From: Dipylidium caninum
Taxonomy: Eukaryota > Platyhelminthes > Cestoda > Cyclophyllidea > Dipylidiidae
Direction: 5' to 3'
Length of the DNA: 64,000 nt
NCBI GenBank assembly: GCA_017562135.1
Contig: QEYB01001597.1
Coordinates: 124,001-188,000 of the forward strand
In this document: positions 13,060 to 25,410 of the stretch, in pieces
Layout of the letters: each line of letters begins with the position of its first letter
How positions within the stretch are numbered: the stretch's first letter is position 1
The notes under the pieces: model-generated
Databases searched by the model: none
Told to the model about the DNA's origin: nothing
The model's input: the letters and a program-made list of their open reading frames with translations, nothing else
Position numbers and translations under genes: made by a program

Positions 13060-13420
13060 TAGGGGAAATAAGGAAGAAAGGACTGGTTATAGTGACGAAC
13101 AACAGACCATATTCGGTGTACAAGTTCTTTGACCAAAAATGCGACTTACAGGCGGCGGGCAAGAAAACAGATTTCTAACCATTGTAAAGGCGACGAGAGA
13201 ACCAAATGGTATAGAGCATATGGAAAGCACGCAAGTAGACGAAAAGAGGGAAAGTGACAAAGATTAATGTCCACTGGGTTAAGCACATGCGAGAGGAAGC
13301 CATCACAATGCCGATTGACAGAGGTGTGTTACGAGAATGTGAGCATCCCTGGCCAATCTCCACTCAACCAAGTACTACCTTTAAGGAGAAGGGGGCCGCA
13401 GAGGAAGAGATCTTCAATGT
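13060..13420 (-). repeat. Diverged relative of inverted-repeat outer segment
   Basis: Resembles about 3300-3470 and, in reverse, 15720-15900, through GGGCAAGAAAACAGAT and CCATTGTAAAGGCGACGAG. Read on the minus strand, it gives a hydrophobic stretch (LYTEYGLLFVTITSPFFLIS) close in spacing to QYGVLLITAVSSSYPLS in the right arm. It probably shares an ancestral membrane-protein exon. A stop codon interrupts the frame near 13175. Confidence 0.5.
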
Positions 13421-14439
13421 TATTATTTTTTGTGACGAATACTAAACCATGACACGTGGTTCACATTAGTAGAACAATTGTATATGTTTCATCTGATATG
13501 CAGTCAGCAAAAACAAAAGTGGGCACAATACGGTCAAAGTGCAATTGCTGAATGGGTCTCAAATTACAAGTAGAGATGTGAAGAGTGACAGGCACCAAGG
13601 CGAAGAACAAGGTTAGGGCATACGCAAAAAGTCAATCGAGTAATTCGTGGCTGTGAATACGAGCACGTGCACGAGAGACAAACGAGGTCAAAAATAATCG
13701 ACCAACAGGTATTCTGCCTTGAAATCGCTCATTTCAGACGTTAGCTCTACAACATTAAAAACACGCATCTGCTTTAATTCACATACCCAACAAAAACTTC
13801 ATCCACTAACATCGACAACGAAATCTTCTGTCGCATATACTACCGAGGATAAACGGGAGTACTCGATTTCAGCACTCTTTGTTGATTCAATCCGAGTTGG
13901 TCAACATCAAACATAAAACAGCATAAAATCTTCCATTAAGAGAAGTCTCCTCCATATAAGAATCAAATTCAACTGAATAACAAATACTCAAAGACCATAT
14001 TGGTGATTGCGACACTGTGTGAGCGGGTAAGAATAGCAGCCTAACGGTAGAAAAGATGTCCTGTCATGCAATAACAACTTACGTTTCCTGTGTTCCTCCG
14101 TAATCGCATGATCGTCCTAAAAATGCGAATTACCAATGAAAAGTCAAAAATGATGGAGGTCGCACATTAAAATACACTTACTCTCGTGCATTTGCGCAGC
14201 AGAAGGAGCCAGTCACTTGGAGGCCAAACAGTATAGCAGCAAGAATGAGCAAGGCCCTCGGTATTTTGGATATCATAGTGGGCGCTGAAGAAATACCGCC
14301 ATGACAAATATACCAAATAAGCGACCTCATGCCAATATGGGGAGCATACTCATCAGAGCAGTTTGTTATTTGAAATTAATCGAAACAGTTTGCATCCGTG
14401 TAAAGACCAAGGGACCCTTCCTAATGCGGCGAGCTTGAG

Positions 14440-14640
14440 ACCTATGAAAACAACGTGGTGCTCAGGACCGCAAGATCAAGAAAAAGGAAATGGGGTGACA
14501 CAAGTGGCAATAAGCGCACATAGCACGACTGAAAGTGTAAGAGCTTACTTCAGCAGTTAAAGCAGAATTCCACGGCGTACGATAGAGCCACTTCAAAGAC
14601 CAACATCACGACTAAGTGAGGGTAAACTGTCAAAGCCGCT
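14440..14640 (-). repeat. Short inverted repeat, right member
   Basis: Inverted counterpart of about 12590-12790; see that entry for the shared blocks. Confidence 0.6.
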
Positions 14641-15679
14641 TGCAAACTGCTAATGACGAAAGCACGATTTCACCGCTGCAATGAAGTAGTTTGCATTGAA
14701 GATGGTGTATAGTAAAGCGCATGTAACTGCTCAAAATACAATCGACTGCCACTACAGTGCGAAAACCAAGGCGCCATTGCAGCCTACCACAGTGTTATAA
14801 GATGTAGTATTATAAACAAATCTTAAGGTCACAATTTCCTGGATGAGAGTATGAATTTGAAAACAAGAAAGAAAAGTTTTCGCAATTTATATTACATATG
14901 TTACCACCCTTTTTAAGCTGAGTTTTATGACCCTCCAGATATGGCAGACTGAAATGAGTACGTAAACTGGCAAAGTGAGTTATATATTCGTTTTCGTAAT
15001 TATTATGCCTCCTGGAAAATGGTTAATCTAATGCCATAGCAGGGCCTTACATTTGGAACGTGTATTGTACTTCACAAAGTCCCCTTTTTTTCACCACGTG
15101 AGAAGTACCTCTTCTTCTGTCCGGCATACCGTGAAAAAACACGAAGTAGTTAGCATCCTTCACTAATTCAAATGGAGAGACGAGACAGATCACCGCGAAC
15201 TCGACTCTCCCCAATCGTCTCTTCTCTGCTCTCCGAGGACCGGGGTCCCATGACTAGCAAAGTAATACCTGCCCGAGACAGATGAAGATCACCACTTCTT
15301 AATCCATGATTTGCCTCCACATGATCCAACGGTCATCATGCGTCTCGAAGGATCATTTGTTTATCTCCCACTGGAATTGCTTGACGTGCAGCATTGACAG
15401 ACAATACTCGTGCTCTTTCTTAACACTGCATATCTGGTGGTAGTTGTGGAGATAGAGAGACAGAGGGGATTTCTCACCCACCCTTCCTTGGACATGGGTG
15501 TGGCAGAAATTCATCCACCATTCTCCCTTACTCGGTTCTCCTGCATTCATGACACCTTCAGCGTCATCGTCAGAATCACTGCTCGCGAACTCGAGTTCAG
15601 GGGCATGCTTAACTGGTGGAACTTCTCTTGCCTCAATGGATGACGAAGTAGCAAAGAACAGGCTTTCTTCCGCGCAAAG

Positions 15680-17765
15680 CTTCAGGCAATGCTTTATCTC
15701 CCTTCTTAGTAGTCAATAAGGTCCAGAATGCTTCATGGGTATTACTTTTTGTCACCTTTCCTCCTCTACTTTCCGTATCTTCTTTGCAATTTGGTTTTCC
15801 TCGTCGCCTTCACAATGGCTGGAATCTATGTTTTCCTGCCCTCCGCCTGTAATCTCCTCTTTGGTCCACCACAATATGGTGTTTTGTTAATCACCGCAGT
15901 GAGCTCCTCCTACCCTCTTTCCTTCTCATTTCACCTGCACTTCTCGTTTGCTGAGAAGGTAACATCGTCCTCATATCATCCAATTTCATTCTTTCTAGTC
16001 TCCTGACAATCTCATGCTGGCTGCCATCGCGTCGTTTCCCGAAATGGAAAACAACTTCCCTCCACCTTCAGCTGTTGTGGTGCCCTCTGTTTTGCCTGTC
16101 ATTGCGCGTGGTCTCGCCTGCAGCCCTAAAGTCACGAGCAGCACCAGCAAACCGATTTCTCTTTTCCAGGCTTCCTCTTCTCGTTCTTCCTCAAGCATGA
16201 GTTTGGAGTGCTGAGGCATGTTACTCGGCCGAGCGTGCACCTCACACCGACATCATGCGCTACTTGTCACCCGCAGCGAGGGGCGGTTGAGTGGAGGAGG
16301 ACTTCTGCGACCCCACGGATGGCGGCAACGTCACGAATAATGCGAAATACTTGTGACATTTGGGACCTTCATGTCCCCAGTTTGTCCCCTTTCGTCCACC
16401 CATCAACACATGTGACTTTTTGGCTTTCGAATAAATTCATGCCAGCACCTTCTGCGCCTGCGTTGTTCTCCACTCTGGGCAGTTCAATAGACTTGCCCAA
16501 CGCTAAGTGGTGTCATTGCAATACATGAATGCATTAAGGCCGCCCGATGGTGATCAGTGAAGACTCCACAACGGTTCTTCCCACGCCTCCACACCAGGCG
16601 CCGGTGTAGTGGTTGAGCCTGGTGGGGTACCTGCTGCCCACTAATTCCATGGAGAAGCGAGTCCGTCAACGAAAAGGCATTCCTTCGCCAAAATCGCATT
16701 GGAACCTCGGAAGTACTTAGGGGGAATTGGTGATCGCCTCCTGCCTCTCCCCTCAGTGGTCATGCGAGGCGCTGAGAGTGGTGCCTCGGTGAGTTGAGAC
16801 CTGCCCTGCCCCAGAGCGTGTGCATTCGTGTTTACTTCGACACTTGACATTTGTCGCACTCGCCGTGACATCTCACTGCGAATGCCGCGTAGAGATGCAG
16901 AATGAGGCATCATCAATCAGATGTTTTTAGCCACTTCATCTCATCAAGTGGAGTTGATTGTCATCTCTGTTTCGCCCCATCAACGGCAGCTCACGGTGTA
17001 TCAATCACCGACGCTGATTACAATGGAGTGAAAGTCACTAAATGTGATCAGAGCTTATTGAACTCGTCGGAAACACGATGTGGAGAAGTCAGCCATGTAG
17101 ATGTTGCCCTGGTTGGGGTCACTCTCGCGCATATCAGTTTGCATGCACAACCAGGTCGGTGATGTCGGCCACACACGGAGGGGAAGAGTTCCTCCTCACT
17201 GCCGACTGTCATCGCCCTTCTCCTGAGTCCTCGAGCAGCGGGCTCAGTGACAGCAGGCAGAAGGGACGAGCGGGTGACTGGCAGGAAGTCGATGGCAGTG
17301 AAAGCTGTTGCTTGTTTAAGGTCGAGCTCACATGTGACTGTAGCCAGGTGCATAACATCGCCTGCAACATGTGCCAGCCTTCACATGTTCGTTTACACTC
17401 TCGGTTTGGCAGCCTCATCGCTATCTCCACTACGACGTCATGCAAACAAGGACGGCGAGAAGCGCCGAATACTTTGCGATGCCGAGCAAAGTGACTTCGG
17501 TGTGGAGAGCACGTCGCGCAGTGACTGGCCGCTGCCATTTGGGTTGCGAGTGAAGTCACCCGGTTACTCCCATGAGTGGTTTCTTTTGGCGACTCCCGTT
17601 TTCCTTCTGGGACGAAGAGGCTCTCAACGAAGACATGCAGGAAGCGTGAGCTGCTATGGTCTCCAAGGTACCTCTTCTGTCACACTGACACCCCTCTCAC
17701 TTATTCCCATGATAGACACACACCTTTAGAAAGAAAATGTACTATTGTTCAATGCTTGTCAGTTG
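15680..17765 (-). repeat. Right arm of large inverted repeat (copy 3)
   Basis: Reverse-complement match to 1462-3530. The best-conserved part is about 16015-17700. The outer boundary on the right is near TTGTCAGTTGGT at 17757-17768. The left boundary is near GACTACTAAGAAGG read in reverse, about 15690-15715. From about 15728 to 16006 the plus strand has an open frame of hydrophobic character (next entry). The 12 kb between the arms differs on each side, so this is not a simple hairpin-read artefact. Confidence 0.85.
15728..16006 (+). pseudogene. Membrane-protein-like open frame inside repeat
   Basis: The 92-codon frame reads as several hydrophobic stretches: FLLYFPYLLCNLVFLVAF, MAGIYVFLPSACNLLFGP and YGVLLITAVSSSYPLS. 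It then meets a GTAACA that could be a splice donor after AGAAG. Related but broken readings occur on the minus strand at about 3270-3500 and 13060-13420. Persistence of the hydrophobic pattern in three diverged places suggests an ancestral exon of a multi-pass membrane protein, possibly a transporter. I cannot name the family. It could equally be a chance frame preserved by recent duplication. Confidence 0.3.
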
Positions 17766-17769
17766 GTAA

Positions 17770-20700
17770 ATATCCCCCCCCCAACGAGGTGGCAACTTGT
17801 GTGGATGAGAATGTGTGCTATTTTTAGGTCGGATGAATCGAATGCGACGACACCAACACAGAGTGCCTCCGTTGGGCAGGCATATTTACTAGTGTAGCAT
17901 ATGCGACAGGCAAGTTTTGTGGTTGTAACAGTGCCAGTTGACGCAGATGGCAGGACTGTTGTCGGCCCTTCCACGCTGCACGTCAACCACTTGGAGAAAC
18001 CGCTGGGGGAGGAGGAGAGGAGAGGACGGAGGGACAACGTCGCCATGACATTTTGATTGCACTACAGTCGACAACTTGATGCGGAATCTGCAGGAGTTGG
18101 GTCACATATTGGGCGAACTGAGTAGAAAAGAACGCAAAAGCTACGCCAATGTGACCTGCGATATGCGCAGACAAATGACGAGGTGTCACACTCCAACGCA
18201 CTCCATGCTTCTTATTGCTTCGCAAGAAATGAGGGGTGGAGAGGGGGAACTGAAAGAGCAGATCGGCTAGGAGACACTCGCCGAGCACGTTGAATGGCTG
18301 CCATCGGCTGCGTATGGACTGCAATATTGCGTCCAAGATTTGGAGGGTGGTGGCTGGCTACCTTAGCTCTCCAATCGGGTGGAGAAGTAAAAAGTAAGAA
18401 GGAATGCTATTTTAAACTCTGCCCTCTTTCTCCTTCCTCACTCTTCGACTCTCCTGTCGATCTCCGGTCTGCCTCCTCGTCGCTCATTTCTCCCCTGCCC
18501 TGCCTTGCCTTCCCCTCTCCTTCTGCTCCATTTTCCTCTTCTTCTTCTCCCCTCCCTTCCCTCCTCTTTTCTCTTCTTCCCTTCCCGGTCTCTCCCAACT
18601 TGAAAAGATCCTAGTAAAGTGTCGCGAGTTTACTACTCTGGGTACAGACTCCACGGTTCCAGCGTGAAGATGTGCAAGTGTTTTGGAATTATAATAACTC
18701 CTAAATATCCATGTAACCTAAGCGATGCTATGTGCATTCGCAGAGATGCATATTAAGTTCTCTGTACCGCCGTTTGCGCGACGTCCTCATCAAATGCTTT
18801 CCGAAGAAAAATTAATCAACAAGACTCATCCAGACTGGTTTAGCTCCCGCCCCACGAAGGAAGGAGCTAAAGACTCATAGAAGTCCTTGCAAGTGTGCGA
18901 AAAGACGACAAATTGTCGGGTTCCCGAAGGCACTCATCTCCCAGGTACATTAGTGGGGAGCGGAGGAAAGCGACTGCGCGCTAAGTTCATCAATCAGGAC
19001 ATTGTGTGCATCGTTTGGCATTTAAGCTCAAACTCCACTTTCTTCACTCTGCCCGCAGAGCAGACGACGTGGAATGCTTCTTCTTCACCAAAAGACTCAC
19101 ACATAGAGACTTGCAGAGGCTGAGGAAAGAAAAACTCGCGAGGACATGGCTGCACCCGAGGAAGGCCAAATCAACCGCAATCATGGCAAGGAAATGAGAG
19201 GAAACCTACATTGGTGAAGATTGCGGGCTCATGATTTCTTGGGACGCCCTTGCACAGTCTTTGCCACCTCTGAAGCCGATGACAACATCAGTGAGAATTG
19301 GGTGACATAATTTCCCTCAAACAAACTCTGCCCCACTTCGTCGGGAGGAACGCCTCCCTACTCGACAAAGTACGCGGTCTGTGCGATGTCACAATGATGT
19401 CGTCGTGCATATGCATGCGACTGGGAGGTGTAGTTTCGCCCATACGCCGCTTCCCTTCTGAGTGAGCGAATGCGTTGCGTGTTTGGTGGGAGTTTTAGGC
19501 AGGAGTGAGGCCACTACCACGTGGAAGTTCGCGTGCACGCACTTTGGTGAGAGCACTTAGCGGGAAAATGTTCTTGGTGTCCAAAAATTCGCGTTCACGT
19601 CCTCAAAGACGAGTTTTGCTGCAAGCCTGTGATGAGATGGAGTAGAGACGGGTCTGTGATACCGCCAACTCGTCGTCAACATTCCTAAAAGGGTGACCAC
19701 TTGGCCTCAAACAGAGAAGAACTTGCATTAGAGGTCCACATTCGGCATTGCATTGGAGACTGGAGTGTGAGGACGAGTGGAGCGAATGCATGTGTGTGTG
19801 GGACCAGAGAAGCTTGTGGCTGTTTTTCCACCTTATGCATTTTTCTCCAGCCTTTGAAATAATTGGGCCCAAATAGTGTAGGGTGAGGACCGACTTGTAC
19901 CAAGAGGTTTCGCCGAGGACGACACTGCACAACGGCGTGGCCCTTGATAATGACATCCCGACAGAACATGCAGGTTTTACTTCACGCGCGCATTCAACTC
20001 TTATTTCAGGCAATTACGATGCCAAAGGAGTTACCTTGTAGAGGTGATCTATGGCAAGTTTGTTAATATCGTCCTCGTAGGTCACCGATGGGCAACGATG
20101 TCTCGAGAAGCCTAACCCAATTGTTTCCTCGAAGTGTTTGCTAATTCGCCGGCGCGTGGGAAAATGCTGAGGTAACAGTCTCGCGCCCACTTATCACACG
20201 TGAAGCCGTGGTGGACAACGAGGGTGGATACGGGGAGAGGAAAAAACAAAGCCCTCCCGCGATAAAGGAGACTTGTAGGAAGAGATGACAAGGAGACTGA
20301 GTATCAACTCTTACGAGTGACCACACGGTCGCAGTGGTGAAGACAGACAGGCAGAGCTTCTTGTTGGTGGCCGTAGAAGCGATGACGGTTAATGAGTGGA
20401 GAGGAAACGGTGCTCAAAGTTGCGAAATAAAGCAGCACGTCCTGGTATGTAGAGCACGAAGCAGAAAAGGGCGAAACTGGCGACTGGCGCCTATTGCTGC
20501 CAGAAAACTAGTCGACTCGGTTGCGAGTTAACTATGTTGAGGCGATCGTGGGAAGAGGGCTCTTCGACAGCCTGGCCAAGGGAAACGCCGCAAGTGCCCA
20601 ATTCCACAAAATTCCGATATTATGGGGTCGCGTTGTGTGTTAGAGGCCACAAACGGCCCGGCAATCCTCTTTCTCCTGCCTCCGACACGGACCAAACACG

Positions 20701-22330
20701 TCTGACGCAGTGCGGAGGAGGCCGAAGCGGGTCCATGCACTTGGAAGCGCATCGCGGCAATTGGCCTCTTTGGCTTCCATGTCGGGAGCACATGAAGAGA
20801 AGACATAACAGACAAGAAAGGTGACATGGTTGAGAAAAAGCTACCACCTATAAATTAGTGAAGTGAGTGAAGTCAATCGAAATCCATGAGCAACAGTTGC
20901 AATGGTACATTCACCGTTTTTCGGTCTCTTACATGAGAGAGCTTGTGGAAACTACGCGTTTCATTGCAATTTCGCCTCAAGTGTCCCAATGGCCAGTGCA
21001 TTCACAATCCTAAGTCATCGGGGCGATTTTATTCAACACACACGCGCAAACAAACGGTTGCCCCAAGTGGGCTCCCCTGCAAAACATATTCTCGGAGGAC
21101 GAAGTGGCTCAGTGCAAATTCTTCCGAAAGGTCGCATCATGCAGTGCATTGTGAAGGCCGACGGTCTTCGCCAAATCTGGCTGCCGTACACTTTGCCGGC
21201 CAGTTAATTGACACTTGGTACACAAAAGGCACTGAGGGCACGACTCCCGGTGACAAAATACCTCCGAAATTATCCTCAACGCCTCAACTTAGCTATTTCA
21301 CTTTAGTGGGTGCCTTGGTGGCTCTTAGAGGGTTACTTCACTGGGAAACAAAATTTACTATGAAAGAAACGTCCATTTGTTTCCTTGTAACAAACTACAC
21401 ATTGGCTCGATGACTCGTGGCTACGTAGACCGTTCTTGGAATGTCCAAACAGATGATTGCGGTTATGCAATCTGTAATCAAGCGCATGAGGAGAAGGACA
21501 GTGGAAAGGCATTTAAGGTGTTGAAATACCACCGCAATATGCGTGAAAAACGAAGATTTATGGAGGAGGAAGATGGACGTTGCCTGAGGGTGGTTCACTG
21601 TGTCCGTCGAGAGCAAAGGAATGCCTCCTGTTTCAAAGGTGAAGAAGCGCATTCGTCTGCCTCTATTTGCTTTGTTTGATGGCAGTATTTCTCGCCTCCA
21701 TGTAAATTCTTTGCCCTGAAAAGGCAAGTAGCTCCCGCAGGGTTGTTCATTCGTGCCACAAACAATGGTGTCCGCGAGGGGGCATTGGAAGAGGAGGCGC
21801 TGACGCTGGCGAAGAAGCGAGCACTCCCGAGGATAGTTGGACAAATGACAGTGTCGGAGAGCAAAATCATGCCTCACTCCGTTGGACCTGTCTGGGCACA
21901 GTTTCCAGCCCTCGTTGCCTTTGCTAATGCGTGCAGCGACCGTGTCATTTTATTCCACACATTCTTTGTGCACTGCGCCTCAGACCCCCTTTTGCACGCG
22001 TGTGTGCTCGTAGAGGATTTGGGTCGAAGGGGACCCCTAGGCTGGAGGGCTCTTGAGGATGTTCTTCCTCTGACAGACTCCATGCTACATGGCTCCCAAA
22101 CGTGCGGTTAAGCAGAGGCAACAATATCCGTCCAGACGACTGTCAATCCCATTCCCCACGCCGCTTCACTTGTTCGCTAACCGTATCAGGCTAAATATCA
22201 TTTTGTAGTTGTGGAAAGTAATTTAGCACTGCCACCCGCCGGATGTAGCCCCATTTCCGACAAAAGTCCACTCTGTTGAGTGGCCTTAACCTGCTACCTC
22301 CTTCCCCTGGTCCACATTAGGTGATACCAC
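17770..22330. other. Intergenic, no gene recognised
   Basis: Open frames of 90-156 codons occur on both strands (for example 20943-21413 plus, 21743-22111 plus and 19603-20013 minus) but overlap one another and match nothing I know. A pyrimidine-rich tract lies at 18411-18600. Near 21300-21400 a short block ending ACTGGGAAACAAAATTTACTATG resembles the complement of about 33035-33080, so a piece of repeat family B is present. Confidence 0.45.
18411..18600. repeat. Polypyrimidine low-complexity tract
   Basis: Almost entirely C and T on the plus strand, with repeated CTCCTTC and TCTTCTTC. It explains the long arginine/glutamate frame on the opposite strand, which is therefore not evidence of a gene. 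Confidence 0.85.
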
Positions 22331-22339
22331 GGCCACAAA

Positions 22340-22640
22340 TGGGGATTGTGGAGTCGACAGCCAAATTAACTTCACAACCCGCTCATTACGAAGGGGCCTC
22401 GTTTGTCTCGCTGTCAGTGGTGCGCGATTGAACTGCCCAACGAAGTGAAAGTTGACAGGACAGAAGGTTTATGACCTGAGTGGAAGGATCTAAGAATTTC
22501 ACCGAGACGCCAGTTAGCCTTTTTGTAACATTGAGACTTCAATACGACGTTAAGAGTCTTCGACGATTGTCTAATGCATCCGAGTTACCAATTGGCTTAT
22601 GTAACTTTCGAGACAAACTATTTTATTCTGTTTTAAGGGC
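22340..22640 (+). repeat. Dispersed repeat family B, partial copy
   Basis: Matches about 36330-36610 in the same orientation. Shared blocks include CGAAGGGGCCTCGT, CTCGCTGTCAGTGGTG, AAGTTGACAGGACAG and TTCACCGAGACGCCAGTTA. Confidence 0.8.
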
Positions 22641-23589
22641 GATTCGAAAACATTCTCGTCTCTAGATATTGCGATCAGCAACACTTCCTGACCTCTCCTA
22701 AATCAGAAAAAGGAGGGGGCTTTGCCAAGTCAAGGTGAGCAATCCGAAGGATGGGGAAGGAAGGGGATTTGCGTCTCAGGGGTCAGTGAACGAGACGCAT
22801 TTGTGCCACCGTCAACCGAGTCGGACGGCACAGTCAGGAGGCCAGTGCGGATATGAAGAAGTTCAGCCCGTCAGCAGGCTTCAGTTTGCATTTTCCATTC
22901 TCACAACCGATGTCGAAAGGAAACGAAGCTCTAGAACTTAGACAAACGACTCTTCTTCCTGCTCATACCGCTTCTGATGCATTAAGACTTCGAGCCTCTG
23001 GCACGCATGTATCCTACCATCCAGATAACTATGCCGAAGTGGTCAAAAATCTCGACGAATGCCCGCATAAGAGGCCAATGCACTGAACGTGGTTGCTCCT
23101 GCCATTCCGCAGTCACTTCAACCTCAACCGTTGCTGACAGTTCCATCTGCGATGCATAAAAAGACAGTGGTGAAGAATTTTGAGCATGTTGCGAACACTG
23201 CACTGCTGCGGTGACTGAGGATGCCCCTCGCCACTGTCCATTCCCACCTGGAAGACCAAAGGCGCTGACCTTCATCGCTGCCTTTCTTGTCTTTTATTAT
23301 TACTCACGAGTACCTCCCACGCTCTGTGACTGAGTCGGCTAAAAGGAGTCGAGGGACAACCGGGACGGTCTGAATCAGGAGACGCGATTCAGCGGCGAAG
23401 GGTGAGGCTACGCTGTCAACAACAGGACATTGCGCAAACCGCATTAATTACCAATGGGATAATTTTTTCTAACTTCCTCTGCGAGGAGATGACTCGCGCC
23501 ACCTTCCACTGTTAGGCGTGAACTCAAAGCAAACTGACATGTTGCCGACTCACCAGCTAAAGAGCCCAGGCAAACGAACTGTCCTGCAA
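22641..23589. other. Intergenic, no gene recognised
   Basis: Only short overlapping frames; nothing recognised. Confidence 0.45.
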
Positions 23590-24330
23590 TAGGCGTCTCG
23601 AGTGAAGGAATGCGGGCTCCGACTTCAAGACTGACGGTGATGGGTCAGTCTTGCAATCCAGCGCCGCATTTCCTCACCCACATCACTCTCCACTTCGTCA
23701 ACATCCAACGAAATTCCACTTGCCCACTTCTGTACGCATTGAAATCACTCGCCTCATTCGCTCGCCATGTCCTGATACCCCAGTTAACACTCGTGGAACT
23801 TCTTCAACTCGGATTTCATCTGCTCCAATCTCTCCCCATTACACCTCCGCATGCAGTCGAACGTAAAATTCAACGAAACTTAAACCCAACATTCGGCCAC
23901 AATATTCTTTGGGAGAAAAGCTAAAATGCGCCAACTCACCTCGCTTTTTCCCAGTCATTAGCAGTGAGGGATTAGAAGGGAAGACCTAATGTTAGGTGAC
24001 TAAACCACGACGACACCACACCAGAATCGAAAGGTGCCCGAGGACGGCGACACTTCATTCCGTCTGTTCTCTGCCCTGCTCACATTCTGAGAAGAAACGT
24101 CTTCAACTACTCCCGTTTTTCGGATCAAGGTCGAATGTCGAGTCGAATCTGGCCGAGCGAAGGACCTTCCACGTCCCGTGGCTCTGCACATCAGCAGGAG
24201 GGCATGAACGCAACAAAGCGTGGCGGTGTGAACAGCAGGCCACATTCGCAGTCGGGCAGTCGACGTGGCTTTGCAAAGACGTGAAAGAAATGGTCCGGGA
24301 CAGAGCCGCTCACGGGGGCACGGTATCGAG
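23590..24330. repeat. Dispersed repeat family A, diverged copy
   Basis: The block CGGGCTCCGACTTCAAGACTG near 23617 recurs near 29697. Farther right, CAACTCACCTCGCTTTTTCCC near 23933 and GGATCAAGGTCGAATGTCG near 24121 recur in family A copies, in the same order. More diverged than the copies at 27-31 kb. Confidence 0.5.
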
Positions 24331-24829
24331 TCACCGACGTTGACACGAACGACCGTCGCATCCGCCTCATCAACGCCGGAAGGAGACAGACGAGGCGGAG
24401 GCTAACGGTCGCACTCGTCTCCTCGACAATCTTAAAGTGGAGGTTGACACGAACGGTTGTTCGACAATATTATCTCCTTGTGGATGAAACAACTTTGACA
24501 TGGACGGTTATTGCGGTGAACCGTGAACGAGGCAGACTCGTTGTCTCGACAAGTGGCAAAATGCCATCTAAACGCGTTCACTTCCCGGCTCAACAGGGGA
24601 GATATGGAATTCGTCTCGAGTTTATCCAACCCAGGCGTTCAAATACTTCTACACCGTGGCCGTTGACGCCGAATCCACGTTGAGTCATCTTCGATGTGCG
24701 CAGTTTCTACCCAACTACAACGAGATCTCTCAAAATTTAGGACTCTTGGAATGGGCGGCGAAGAAGCTGTACTCCGAAGTGCTTAAGTCGTGGCCAAAGA
24801 CGCTTAACAAGTTGCCTAAGCGCAATTGA
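24300..24829 (+). pseudogene. Frame-broken coding remnant, family unknown
   Basis: Successive plus-strand frames read like one decayed or mis-sequenced protein. The first frame, about 24320-24370, gives GARYRVTDVDTNDRRIRLIN. A shifted frame then gives ETDEAEANGRTRLLDN followed by KVEVDTN. From about 24450 another frame reads VIAVNRERGRLVVSTSGKMP. From about 24630 a third frame reads AFKYFYTVAVDAE, later LEWAAKKLYSEVLKSW, and ends at a stop near 24828. Charged, low-stop readings handed from frame to frame suggest small insertions or deletions in a real coding sequence. I cannot identify the protein. It lies beside repeats, so an element-encoded protein is possible. Confidence 0.35.
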
Positions 24830-25169
24830 GTAAGTGACAGAACAGCCGTTCACGATGTTGTTTATTCCGTTGAAGTGGGCCCAGCTTGAATTCGTGAACG
24901 CCAAGAAAGCTGGCATCATTCCGAACACCGGCTAAACAGCCTTAGAGAAAGTGGTGATTCTTGACTGGTGGCGAAGTTATTCAATCCGGGTGAATGTGAA
25001 AAGAGGACCCGGTCGCGCGCCAATCAAGACGTGACTCGAGGCGACGCAGCGGTAGAAAGGTGAGGTATCGAGAGTAGGGACAAGGGAGGTGGAGGACGGG
25101 GGGAGACAGGCGGCCAGGGCTGGGACAAGACGAATTCGGAGGTCAGAAGCACAGTCGCCTGAAAGGGAA

Positions 25170-25410
25170 AGTGCGGGGAGGCGTGGCTTGGCGTCGAGGA
25201 CAAGTGAAGGAAGAGACAATCGTGACAACCCCACCGTCGTTTGACATGGAAGAATATGGTGCGAGAGTATCCGAACCGACGCACCTCCCTCGGTTAGGAG
25301 GTGGCGCCCCACGGCTACTCGTCAGATGCACTTCAGTTGAAGCTTTTACCAACATGTCCAAGGATCCGCATTCATTTCCCCTTAGCACATTCCTCTGATG
25401 CATTTCTCAC
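25170..25410 (+). repeat. Dispersed repeat family C, diverged copy
   Basis: Related to about 28890-29110 and 29268-29480 through GAATATGGTGCGAGAGTATCCGAACC, the word CGACGCACCTCCCTCGGTT and GGTGGCGCCCCACG. Confidence 0.6.

Larger units (their letters stand above)
11988..15679. other. AT-richer intergenic region with weak internal repeats
   Basis: This stretch is visibly AT-richer than its surroundings, and open frames are short. It contains an imperfect inverted pair (about 12590-12790 and 14440-14640) and a diverged piece related to the outer end of the large inverted repeat (about 13060-13420). Nothing else is recognised. Confidence 0.5.

Noticed and set aside
1462..17765. Polinton/Maverick-like giant transposon
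   Set aside because: Size and inverted termini fit loosely, but no polymerase, integrase, ATPase or capsid-like frame is present.
18407..18598. Arginine/glutamate-rich minus-strand frame
   Set aside because: Product of the polypyrimidine tract; not protein-like.
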